Positions 1-7,350 of a stretch of 9,364 nt of DNA are shown in pieces. The stretch comes from an uncultured Prevotellaceae bacterium (GTDB lineage Bacteria > Bacteroidota > Bacteroidia > Bacteroidales > Bacteroidaceae): the NCBI GenBank assembly GCA_946403615.1, contig CAMJAO010000065.1, forward strand, positions 1 to 9,364, read 5' to 3'. The position numbers and the translations under genes were made by a program. Position 1 is the first letter of the stretch, and each line of letters opens with the position of its first letter. The notes below the pieces were generated by a model that searched no databases, had not been told where the DNA came from, and saw nothing but the letters and a program-made list of their open reading frames with translations.

Positions 1-1777
1 CGCGTTGGTGGTCGAAAGGATGCCACTGGCAGCCGCCGATAAACTGCCGCTGACCAAGATACATCATACCGTAGGTGTCGGCCAATGACAGGGCTGCGGT
101 CAATTGTGCTTTCTCGCCCCATCCACGGGCTGCACGGTTGATGGCGTTGTGCGCATACCAGTCATCCACATATTCGCCCCATTCGCGTGTGAAAATACAT
201 TTGTCGGTGTCCAATGTGCCTTTACCGATGTTGTCAGCCCAGTCGTAAAGCACATCGTAGTTGTCTTTTACTCCCTCGGAATTCATGTCGGCTGCTGCCA
301 CAGGACGGTTGGGGTAGGGGTATTCTTCTCGGGTAATCTGCAGTGCCTGCAGTGCAAAGTCTTTCGGGTATCGTGTCTCATTTAGAATTGGCTCCCACAT
401 CAGCACACTCGGGTGATTCCTGTCGCGACGGATGATTTGGCGGGTATTCTCATGAACCATTTCTCCCCATTGCGGGTCTTTGTTCCAATATTGCCATCCG
501 GGGGTGGGTACAATTACAAACAAACCCAATTCGTCACAAGCGTCCATAAACGACGGGTCTTGCGGATAGTGTGCGGCGCGGATAATGGTCATGCCGGCAT
601 CTTTCAACCGTTTCGCGTCACGCCACTGCTGACTGTTGGGCAAAGCGTTGCCCACGTAGGCAAAATCCTGATGACGGTTGCCGCCCACCAACTGATGATA
701 GGGCTTGCCGTTCAACCAGAAACCGTCTTTGCCTTTGAATTCCGCCTTTCGGATGCCCATGCGCACGATTCCGCCATCAACCGTCTTTTTCCCTTGCTTC
801 ACCTCTATCTCCAATTGATACAGGTAAGGATCTTCAGGTGACCACAGATGAGGATTATTAATCGTGGTATATAGGGTATAAACTGTGGCCCCCCTCTTAT
901 CCCCCGAGGGGGAAGTTTTAATTACTTTTAGATTGGAAACTACTCCCTCCCCTCGGGGAGGGCTGGGGAGGGGGCTTTTCCCTCGGGGAGGGCTGGGGAG
1001 GGGGCTTTTGAGGCTTTCTAGGTTCTTTATCTTTCCCACAACCTTTATTCCTTCATCTCCCTCTATCTCCACTTCCACAAATACCTCTGCTTTTTTCTCA
1101 CTAATCTCTCCGTAGTGAACGAATACACCGCCGCCTGCTACCTGTCCACGTTCGTTAGCGTCGGTGATATGTACGGGCGAACGGCCGATAAGCCAAACAT
1201 CGCGATACATGCCGCCGTGATAGGCGAAATCAAGTTGACTCTGCTTCTTTCCCGGTGGGTAGTTCTTGTCATCGCTGTTGTCAGCTTTCAAGGCTATCAG
1301 ACATTCGTCACCGCTTTTTACTCCTTCTTTCGACAGGTTGATGATAATTGGCAGATAACCCCCAAGATTCTCTTTCACCTTATGACCGTTCACATACAAC
1401 TCTTGCTTGCCCATGATGGCTTCAAAATAGAGAATGATGTCCTTATTTGCCATGTCTTCAGGAACGGTAAAGTGCTTCCTGTACCAGCACACGCCCTGAT
1501 AATTGCGTCCGCCGCTGGCTTCCGCTGGTTCCAGTTCCACGCTGTGGGGCACACACACGATTTCCCATGCCGTGTCGTCCATATCCACGGCTTCACCCTG
1601 AGCCACGTTGCCCAAATGAAAACGCCACCCGTCATTGAAGTTATAGACCACCCGGCCTGAGTTTTCCAAGGGATACAACCCTGCCACCGACACCTTATCG
1701 GCGAGAGATGTCACTTGTGCAGTTACCATCATGGCTGACATGATGAATAGATTGAGGATGGCGATCTTTTGTCTCAT
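1..1777 (-). CDS. Secreted glycoside hydrolase family 2 protein (beta-galactosidase-like), 3' end outside window
   Basis: The frame is open from ATG at 1777 to the window edge (592 codons, no stop), so the C-terminus is missing. Residues 1-20 form a signal peptide, probably cleaved before Q21, so the product is periplasmic or surface-exposed. Domains in order: GH2 jelly-roll sugar-binding domain about 45-200, Ig-like sandwich about 202-345, TIM barrel from about 347. Catalytic candidates are acid/base E467 in NHPSVLMWEPILNE and nucleophile E532 in FTREWGE. The barrel resembles Bacteroidetes proteins annotated as beta-galactosidases, but GH2 also includes beta-glucuronidases and arabinopyranosidases, so the substrate is open. 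Residues about 256-297 (SPLPSPPRGK and following) are repeat-derived and interrupt the Ig-like domain without breaking the frame. The start lies 62 bp after the stop of the upstream rhamnosidase gene, consistent with one operon. The family call is secure; the specificity is not. Confidence 0.93.
   Translation of the reverse strand, partial: MRQKIAILNLFIMSAMMVTAQVTSLADKVSVAGLYPLENSGRVVYNFNDGWRFHLGNVAQGEAVDMDDTAWEIVCVPHSVELEPAEASGGRNYQGVCWYRKHFTVPEDMANKDIILYFEAIMGKQELYVNGHKVKENLGGYLPIIINLSKEGVKSGDECLIALKADNSDDKNYPPGKKQSQLDFAYHGGMYRDVWLIGRSPVHITDANERGQVAGGGVFVHYGEISEKKAEVFVEVEIEGDEGIKVVGKIKNLESLKSPLPSPPRGKSPLPSPPRGEGVVSNLKVIKTSPSGDKRGATVYTLYTTINNPHLWSPEDPYLYQLEIEVKQGKKTVDGGIVRMGIRKAEFKGKDGFWLNGKPYHQLVGGNRHQDFAYVGNALPNSQQWRDAKRLKDAGMTIIRAAHYPQDPSFMDACDELGLFVIVPTPGWQYWNKDPQWGEMVHENTRQIIRRDRNHPSVLMWEPILNETRYPKDFALQALQITREEYPYPNRPVAAADMNSEGVKDNYDVLYDWADNIGKGTLDTDKCIFTREWGEYVDDWYAHNAINRAARGWGEKAQLTAALSLADTYGMMYLGQRQFIGGCQWHPFDHQR
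888..1009. repeat. GC-rich palindromic repeat cluster inserted in frame in the GH2 gene
   Basis: Two GC-rich palindromic segments lie inside the coding sequence. The left one includes TCCCCC-GA-GGGGGA at 900-913. The right one includes CCCTCCCC-TC-GGGGAGGG at 945-962, followed by further G-runs. They are separated by about 30 bp of AT-rich sequence. Read on the minus strand they encode a proline/glycine/arginine-rich stretch (SPLPSPPRG twice, then GEGVV) that is unlike a GH2 Ig-like domain. The right segment shares about 25 bp exactly with the element at 1838-1862, which shows it is a dispersed repeat and not native coding sequence. Exact element borders are uncertain. Confidence 0.85.
950..1009. 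repeat. Perfect 30-bp tandem duplication inside the repeat cluster
   Basis: Bases 950-979 and 980-1009 are identical, both starting CCCTCGGGGAGGGCTGGGGA and ending in GGGGGCTTTT. The 30-bp unit adds exactly ten codons (SPLPSPPRGK or SPLPSPPRGE), so the GH2 frame is kept. Perfect identity suggests a recent duplication. Confidence 0.95.
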
Positions 1778-1839
1778 TGATAAGTAGGCTTTCGTCGTAT
1801 TAAAATTAGATGTTTTCTATAATCCTATAAAAGGAGTAA

Positions 1840-4800
1840 CTACTCCCTCCCCTCGGGGAGGGTCGGGGAGGGGGCTGTCAACTCCACATGTTTCACCCTT
1901 TGCCTCCTCCAAGTGTAAACAACATGGATATGTCCGTCGCGACTCTGGATGATGGAGGGATAGGAATACTGCGACACGGGACTGTCTTCCAAAGTTATCC
2001 AATGGTTCCAGTTCACACCGTCTTTGCTCAGTAGGATGGACAGCGGTGTACGCGCGCCTTTCTCTTTTGTCGGCTCAATGGGCCAGTCATTACAGATCAT
2101 GGCAAACGTTCCGTCTTTCAGTGTCACTGCATCGATACCGCTGTTGTTATTTGGTGTCTCTATCAATTGCAGCTTGCTCCAAGTCATTCCGTTGTCGCTG
2201 CTGTAGGTGACGCCGATATGGCGGCTGCGGGTGCGGCTGAGGGCTTCCAAACGGCCGTCGGGCAATACTATGATAGAAGGTTGAATGGCCTTCACTCCAT
2301 CATCTGCTGCCACGAAATCGGTGCGTTTCCACGTCTTCCCCAAGTCATCGCTGTATTCGAAATAGAGTTTCCATCCGTTGCGTTCATCGCTCGTAGGGGC
2401 TATCAACCGACCGTTGTTCATCACGGGTTTGTTCTTCACCGGTCCATACATTCCTTCTTCCAGTGGTTCACGCTTGCCCCAGGTCTTGCCGCCGTCTTTT
2501 GAGACGACGCGCCAACCTTTCCAACCAGCCACATTCGGTCCTATCTTGAAATAAAGGTGCAGGTCACCGTCGGGCATCTCAAAGAGCACAGGATTCCAAC
2601 AGGCTTCGCGATATTGTTCACCTATGCTTGCTTCGCCACGGTTGCCGGTCCATCCGGGTAGTGGTGTGAACTGTCCGTTGAAAGCGGGTTTCGTGCTACT
2701 CGTCACCTGACTCTCCTTTCCTTGGGGATTGGGCTGGAGCGGTTGTGGTTCTACACCGTCGGCCACCATTTGTGGTTTTGTCCATTCTCTGCTTCCTTTG
2801 GGCTTTCTGCTTACCCAGATACATACGTCGGGGTTACGCTCTTTCGTTCCGCCGAAATAGGTTGCTACGAGGTCGCCTTTCTTCGTCTCTACGATGCTGG
2901 CGGAATGGCATTGCGGAAAATCGGCCTTTTCATAGAGAAACTCATCGGCTATCACTTCCCCCGAGCGCTGTGGCGTTTTCACGGTGAAGTCATATTGACC
3001 CGAACCGATCTCTTTCTTTTCACCGTTGGGCATCATCAGGGTGGCGGTTGTGTTGGCAGGTATCTCCACATGCCAAGTCAATTCTCCCTTTGCTTTTTGC
3101 CAACGGCTAACAATCTTGCCGTATATGCTTTCATAACCGACATCGATATTGTTGATTTCATCTGTACCGAAGTCGGGACTCAATGTGATATGTTTGAATC
3201 CAGGCTCACTGCTACGGATACCGCCCAAATCTTCAAAAATCCATGACAACAGGTCGCCCAACAACATCACATGATTGCCGCTGTTCATCGCGGGGCTGGC
3301 GGTATCTCCGTTCCACAATTCCCAAATGGTGGTGGCGCCATGTTCTGCCATGTAACCCCATGAAGGGTATTTCGTGTTGGTGGCCAATAGCCAGGCGATG
3401 TCGCTGCGTCCCATCTCGGTCAATGCATGCATCAGCCAGCCTATACCGATGACACCGCACGAAACGGTACCGTCATTCTTTGTTATCACATTGGCGATGA
3501 TGTTTTTCGTCACCTCTCCTTTCACATACTCGTCATCAATCATGCCAAAAGCCAATGGCAACAGGTTTGCTGTCACGGTATTATTGCCGTAATAGGTGCT
3601 GTCGGGGTAGAGTATATGTCCCGGTACGGTGCTGCTGCCTTTCTTCACTGTCAGAAACTCTTTGTTGAATGCCTGTTTGGCGGTTGACGCTTCATCGTTG
3701 AAATAGCGGGCGTCATCATCTATCGACAGCTCTTCCGCCCACCGATGCATCATCTGGCAGATATAGTAATAATATGCGGTAGATATGAGTGTGCCGTCAG
3801 TGATGCGGGCGGGATCTTCGCTGTGAATCATGTGCTCTTCCTCAGGAGGCACACACCAGTCGCCGTACTGGTCTTTGGTGATGAGGCCTTTCCTCCCGTA
3901 TCGCTCTTTCATATGACGAAGCCACCTTTTCACGTTGGGGTAGTATTTGCGTATGGGTTCGCTGTCGCCATATTGGCGTTGCAACATATCCAATGAGAAG
4001 GGAAGGGCTGCCGGCCATGTCATATTGTCGGAATAATAATTCCAAAAAGCGGGGGCGACATCGGGAATACATCCGTCTTCACGTTGTGCTTCAACAATAT
4101 CGCGCATCCATTTGGTATAAAGGGTTTTATTGTCAAAAAGAAAGGCTTCTCCATAGCACCCTCGGGTACGGTCGCCCAACCATGGCTGCCTTTCATCGCG
4201 CTGGGGACAGTCTACGGGCATTCCTTTATAATTGCTCAGCACCCCCCACACTGCGTTTTGGTACACGCGGTTCAAAACATCGTTGTTGCTCTTGAAGGTT
4301 CCGGTTTCTGCCATCGCGTCGCTTATCACCTCACCCACGATGTCATCGGCCTTCACGTTTTTCATGCCGCTGATTTCCACATATCTGAATCCATGATAGG
4401 TAAAAGTGGGATGCCACCACTGCCCCTGTTCGTTTCCGTTGGCATAGTAGCGGTCTGTGCTCCAGGCATGACGGAGGTTGTCTCGCCAGATATTGCCGGT
4501 GGAGTCTATTCGTTCGGCGTATCGTATCACAATCGAATCGCCGCGATTCATGTCTCCCAACCGTATGTTTACCCATCCTGCCATGTTCTGCCCCATGTCG
4601 ATGATCAGTCGCCCGTTGTGCACTGTCACGCTTATGGGTTGCAGACGTTTCAACACGGTCATGTTGGGCGACATCGCACCGCGCAAGGTGCCCATGGGGA
4701 TGGCGGTGCGTTCGGCTTTCTGCCACGATGAGTCGTCATAGTCATAGTACGTCCATCGCCCAAATTCCTTGCGGGCGTCATATGTCTCACCGTCATATTC

Positions 4801-5691
4801 ATTGTTGCTTCGGAGGGCGCCGTCTGCATTCAGACGCCACTTGTCGTCGGTGCTGATGGTTTTCTTGCTGCCGTCTTTGTATTCTACGATGAGATTGGCA
4901 CGCAGTGTCGGATAACCGAAATTGTTGATTTTATAGGGCTTTTTCTTCTGCTGCATGGTATAAAAACGCCCGTTGCCTAATACCACACCTATGGCGTTGT
5001 CTTTTTGCAGCAGTCCGGTCACGTCATAAGCGTTGTAAAGCACGGTTTTACGGTAGTCGGTCGGGGCGGGGGCAAGCACATCATCGCCGACCCGCTTTCC
5101 GTTGATAAATGCCTCGTACATGCCCAAACCGCAGATGTATAGGGTGGCACGGAAAACTTCCTTGTCCAGACTGAACGTCTGGCGTAAATACCGGGATGAC
5201 AACCGGCTGTGCTCGCTTTCCTCATCCCAAGGCATGGTGCCCGTAAAGCCAATCCAACGGCCTTTCCATTCTGATTCGGTCAACAACCCTACATTCCATG
5301 ATGCGATCTCACTCCATTGACTGATGCCGCCGGTGGTCGTCACCTGTACTCGCCAGTAACAACGGGTATCGCTTTTTAGCGGCTTGCCGTTGTAAACCAC
5401 CCATTGCGATTGGTCGCTCTCGATGAGTTCGTTCCACAGATCACCGTCAAGTTTCTCTGCTTTCTCACGCGTGGAACTTACTATTATATGGTATCTCTCC
5501 TGACGGACATTATTACGGAGCGACTCTATGCGCCAGCCCAAACGTGGGGTGGGGGTGTCTATGCTCATGGGGTTAATCATGCGCTCGGTGCGCAGGTCGG
5601 TTACCCGCACTTCCAGCGCGGGTGTGGCGTATGTCATGCTCCAGATACCCAGCAAGCACAACAGACAGATCAGAAGGCGTCGTCTTACCAT
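1840..5691 (-). CDS. Secreted GH78 alpha-L-rhamnosidase fused to a sialidase-like (BNR/Asp-box) beta-propeller
   Basis: The product has 1283 residues. A signal peptide (1-22, SMTYA|TP) directs export. The GH78 part follows: N-terminal fibronectin-like domain about 26-138, Bac_rhamnosid_N about 168-340, beta-sandwich about 350-455, (alpha/alpha)6 barrel about 460-810, C-terminal beta domain about 813-900. The GH78 signature DCPQRDERQPW is at 494-504 with acid candidate E500. GATTIWELW at 785-793 gives base candidate E791. GH78 enzymes release terminal alpha-L-rhamnose. After a short linker, residues about 912-1271 form a sialidase-fold propeller with four Asp-box-like motifs: SKDGGKTW 1064, SDDLGKTW 1114, SSDNGMTW 1165, SKDGVNW 1222. 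The usual FRIP arginine motif is absent; CHSASIVE (929-936) takes its place. This domain resembles a family shared by bacteria and land plants and annotated only as sialidase-like. The last residues after KHVEL are repeat-derived. The start overlaps the GH140 stop by 7 bp, suggesting translational coupling. Confidence 0.95.
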   Translation of the reverse strand: MVRRRLLICLLCLLGIWSMTYATPALEVRVTDLRTERMINPMSIDTPTPRLGWRIESLRNNVRQERYHIIVSSTREKAEKLDGDLWNELIESDQSQWVVYNGKPLKSDTRCYWRVQVTTTGGISQWSEIASWNVGLLTESEWKGRWIGFTGTMPWDEESEHSRLSSRYLRQTFSLDKEVFRATLYICGLGMYEAFINGKRVGDDVLAPAPTDYRKTVLYNAYDVTGLLQKDNAIGVVLGNGRFYTMQQKKKPYKINNFGYPTLRANLIVEYKDGSKKTISTDDKWRLNADGALRSNNEYDGETYDARKEFGRWTYYDYDDSSWQKAERTAIPMGTLRGAMSPNMTVLKRLQPISVTVHNGRLIIDMGQNMAGWVNIRLGDMNRGDSIVIRYAERIDSTGNIWRDNLRHAWSTDRYYANGNEQGQWWHPTFTYHGFRYVEISGMKNVKADDIVGEVISDAMAETGTFKSNNDVLNRVYQNAVWGVLSNYKGMPVDCPQRDERQPWLGDRTRGCYGEAFLFDNKTLYTKWMRDIVEAQREDGCIPDVAPAFWNYYSDNMTWPAALPFSLDMLQRQYGDSEPIRKYYPNVKRWLRHMKERYGRKGLITKDQYGDWCVPPEEEHMIHSEDPARITDGTLISTAYYYYICQMMHRWAEELSIDDDARYFNDEASTAKQAFNKEFLTVKKGSSTVPGHILYPDSTYYGNNTVTANLLPLAFGMIDDEYVKGEVTKNIIANVITKNDGTVSCGVIGIGWLMHALTEMGRSDIAWLLATNTKYPSWGYMAEHGATTIWELWNGDTASPAMNSGNHVMLLGDLLSWIFEDLGGIRSSEPGFKHITLSPDFGTDEINNIDVGYESIYGKIVSRWQKAKGELTWHVEIPANTTATLMMPNGEKKEIGSGQYDFTVKTPQRSGEVIADEFLYEKADFPQCHSASIVETKKGDLVATYFGGTKERNPDVCIWVSRKPKGSREWTKPQMVADGVEPQPLQPNPQGKESQVTSSTKPAFNGQFTPLPGWTGNRGEASIGEQYREACWNPVLFEMPDGDLHLYFKIGPNVAGWKGWRVVSKDGGKTWGKREPLEEGMYGPVKNKPVMNNGRLIAPTSDERNGWKLYFEYSDDLGKTWKRTDFVAADDGVKAIQPSIIVLPDGRLEALSRTRSRHIGVTYSSDNGMTWSKLQLIETPNNNSGIDAVTLKDGTFAMICNDWPIEPTKEKGARTPLSILLSKDGVNWNHWITLEDSPVSQYSYPSIIQSRDGHIHVVYTWRRQRVKHVELTAPSPTLPEGRE
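1843..1875. repeat. Copy of the GC-rich palindromic repeat at the 3' end of the rhamnosidase fusion
   Basis: The palindrome CCCTCCCC-TC-GGGGAGGG at 1845-1862 is identical to that at 945-962, and the flanking AACTACT is shared as well. Further G-runs reach 1874, with TC in place of CT at 1863-1864. On the minus strand the element encodes the terminal APSPTLPEGRE and abuts the TAG stop at 1842-1840. Confidence 0.9.
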
Positions 5692-7187
5692 CTTTCTTCT
5701 AATTGTGTGGCGTCTTTCTTCAGATAATTCTTATTAGCATCGATGACGATAAGCACCCGGTCGTTCACTCCTGCTGAAGTGGCGTCGATAGTGAATTCAC
5801 TCACTTGGTTGCCCCGTTCGCCCAAATAGGTCAGGCTGCCGTCTGTAGGATTCATCATCCATACGTTTTTCTTTGTCCCTGAGATTTTCCGCAAATCTAT
5901 TTGCATCGTTTTGCCGCTATAGTTATAAACCAACAGGTAATCTTTTCCACGGGTGGCGATGATGCGGTCATATCGCTCGCCGTTATCACCTGCAATGACA
6001 CTTTGGTCGTTTTCTCCCTCAGTGAATGGCAATGCCAGCATCAACCACTTCAAGTATTTCATTTGCCCATAACCAGGGTCTTTCATCGCATCCCACCATG
6101 GTTTCTCGGCGCCGAATGACCCGAGCAGACCCGGACGCATGAACTGCATGATGCTGTTATGCCCGTAAGTATGTCCGAAACAACCGCCAAAAACAGCCCA
6201 ATATGCATAGCGGCGCACATCATAGTCTTGCCAGCGGGGGGCACTGAAATCATGCAATCCCTGAGGTATATCCTCATAACTCGGTTCTCCGTCAATCACA
6301 GGTTTCAATGGTCCCGTCACAATTCTCACAACGGGCTCAAAACCTTTATCTTGTCCCTTGTTTCTTGCCTCTTGCTTCTTGCCTCTTGCTTCTTGTTCCT
6401 TGCTCATCTCCACATACCGCCAATTATCCTCTTCGGTATTGTCCTTGATGGTGTAGTCGCCGTCGCCGTTGCGCTGGCCATAACGGCGGTGTCCGCTCTG
6501 GAACATGTTAAAATCCAACCACTCGCGGTCATTATACCACCAAGCGCTGGTCGTGCGCCCGCGCGGATGGAAGGTCATCAGGTGGTTCGGGTCGGCTGCT
6601 TTGATGGCGCGTGCCAAGGCATCCCATGATTCCATGCCTTTGTCGCCCATGATGTCGCCTCCTATCATCCAGATGATGTTGGGGCGGTCCTTATATCTTT
6701 CACCAAGGAATTTACCATATTTGGCGGCTTTCGCTGGGGTCATCACATCAATCTGTGAACCCCAAATGCAGTCCATCGCGATATAGATGCCGTTCGTCTC
6801 TGCCATGCCGACAATGTAGTCTAAATGTTCCCAATAACCATATTCTCCGGCATGGGTGAATTTGTCAAAGTCAAAACTGTCATCGTTGGCTTGATGACCG
6901 TAAATGTCAAACGTGGGTACTCCGTTCAACACCTGTATCTGTTCCACATTATAACCGGCTTCGCGCTCCTTATTCAGGTAGAATTCCACTTCGTCGCGGT
7001 TCAGCCGTTCGGAGATGAGCCAGGCGGTATTGCCCAGCCAAAAAAACGGCGTGCCGTTCTCGTGCACCAGATAACGGCAGTTGTCTGACACTTTCAACCT
7101 TCCGTTGTCCCAAGGCTTATACACTTTCGCAGCCTCCATACCTGTGGCTATCATGGCTAATAAAGCCACCAGCAGCATCTTTCTCAT
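5685..7187 (-). CDS. Secreted DUF4038 glycosidase of GH140 type (candidate endo-apiosidase)
   Basis: The 500-residue product starts at ATG 7187, chosen because MRKMLLVALLAMIATGMEAA is a clean signal peptide; an upstream in-frame TTG at 7211 only adds eight polar residues. The DUF4038 TIM barrel spans about 22-390 and a small beta domain of the putative collagen-binding type spans about 400-490. D178 in WMIGGD and E301 in DGEPSYED are the likely catalytic acid/base and nucleophile. The characterised GH140 enzyme of Bacteroides thetaiotaomicron hydrolyses the apiose linkage of RG-II side chains to the galacturonan backbone. Activity here is inferred from family. Residues about 263-282 (KEQEARGKKQEARNKGQDKG) are low-complexity, encoded by a 7-bp tandem repeat, and lie between the two catalytic residues. 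The stop overlaps the next gene's ATG by 7 bp; the DUF3237 gene lies 161 bp upstream. Confidence 0.9.
   Translation of the reverse strand: MRKMLLVALLAMIATGMEAAKVYKPWDNGRLKVSDNCRYLVHENGTPFFWLGNTAWLISERLNRDEVEFYLNKEREAGYNVEQIQVLNGVPTFDIYGHQANDDSFDFDKFTHAGEYGYWEHLDYIVGMAETNGIYIAMDCIWGSQIDVMTPAKAAKYGKFLGERYKDRPNIIWMIGGDIMGDKGMESWDALARAIKAADPNHLMTFHPRGRTTSAWWYNDREWLDFNMFQSGHRRYGQRNGDGDYTIKDNTEEDNWRYVEMSKEQEARGKKQEARNKGQDKGFEPVVRIVTGPLKPVIDGEPSYEDIPQGLHDFSAPRWQDYDVRRYAYWAVFGGCFGHTYGHNSIMQFMRPGLLGSFGAEKPWWDAMKDPGYGQMKYLKWLMLALPFTEGENDQSVIAGDNGERYDRIIATRGKDYLLVYNYSGKTMQIDLRKISGTKKNVWMMNPTDGSLTYLGERGNQVSEFTIDATSAGVNDRVLIVIDANKNYLKKDATQLEERW
6349..6404. repeat. Eight 7-bp tandem units (TCTTGCC-like) inside the GH140 gene
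   Basis: On the plus strand, units of the form TCTTGCC, TCTTGCT, TCTTGTC and CCTTGTT run without gaps from 6349 to 6404. Three longer 14-bp units TTCTTGCCTCTTGC fall at 6362-6375 (exact), 6376-6389 (exact) and 6390-6403 (two differences). The translation is a charged Lys/Glu/Gln/Arg stretch unlike the rest of the enzyme. Seven is not a multiple of three, so gain or loss of one or two units would shift the frame. Confidence 0.92.
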
Positions 7188-7216
7188 ATTCTGTAGATTA
7201 GTTATTGGCAAAAATT

Positions 7217-7260
7217 ACGTCATTCTAATAAGGATGCGTACCATCCCATTACCATGACGT
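7217..7260. other. Nested inverted repeat upstream of the GH140 gene
   Basis: ACGTCAT (7217-7223) is an exact inverted match to ATGACGT (7254-7260). Almost concentric within it, GGATG (7232-7236) and CATCC (7242-7246) flank CGTAC. The site starts 29 bp upstream of the GH140 ATG, in a 161-bp intergenic gap. It could be an operator or a leader hairpin. No T-run follows on either strand, so it is not an intrinsic terminator. Arms this short can occur by chance. Confidence 0.35.
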
Positions 7261-7313
7261 CTTATCCCCCTTTTTGTAACGAATATTTCACCCGCAACCA
7301 AGTAAGGGTGACA

Positions 7314-7350
7314 AACTTCTCCCTCCTTGGGTAGGGCCAGGGGTGGGGCT
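7314..7350. repeat. Diverged copy of the GC-rich repeat abutting the DUF3237 stop codon
   Basis: The plus strand reads AACTTCTCCCTCCTTGGGTA and continues as G-runs to GGGGCT, matching the layout of the copies at 939-975 and 1838-1875: an AACT-C-rich arm followed by four G-runs and GGGGCT. Many positions differ. The last two bases of the TAG stop (7350-7349) are the AG that begins AGCCCC on the minus strand in all copies. CTTATCCCCC at 7261-7270 recalls the left palindromic segment at 897-905 and may be the other end of the element. Confidence 0.65.

Noticed and set aside
413..841. 142-residue plus-strand open frame, and the one at 1115-1660
   Set aside because: Both are antisense to the GH2 domains, which show clear family motifs on the minus strand.
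950..1009. CRISPR-like repeat
   Set aside because: The two 30-bp units are directly adjacent with no spacer, lie in a gene, and no cas gene is visible.
1..1777. GH2 gene as a pseudogene broken by the repeat insertion
   Set aside because: Codon-by-codon translation shows one uninterrupted frame from the signal peptide through both catalytic Glu candidates.
1778..1839. Separate promoter before the GH2 gene (TAATTTTA on the minus strand)
   Set aside because: The box lacks the final G, no proper -33 box is present, and the 62-bp gap is well explained by an operon.
1817..2002. 61-residue minus-strand frame ending in SPLPDPPRGEGVV
   Set aside because: It is an out-of-frame reading of the propeller's 3' end and the repeat; it is useful only to show the repeat's other frame.
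4084..4731. 215-residue plus-strand open frame
   Set aside because: It is antisense to the conserved GH78 coding sequence and its translation resembles no protein family; it is a shadow frame.
7188..7211. TTG start for the GH140 gene giving an N-terminus PITNLQN before the signal peptide
   Set aside because: The ATG at 7187 begins a standard signal peptide, and the extra residues would spoil it.
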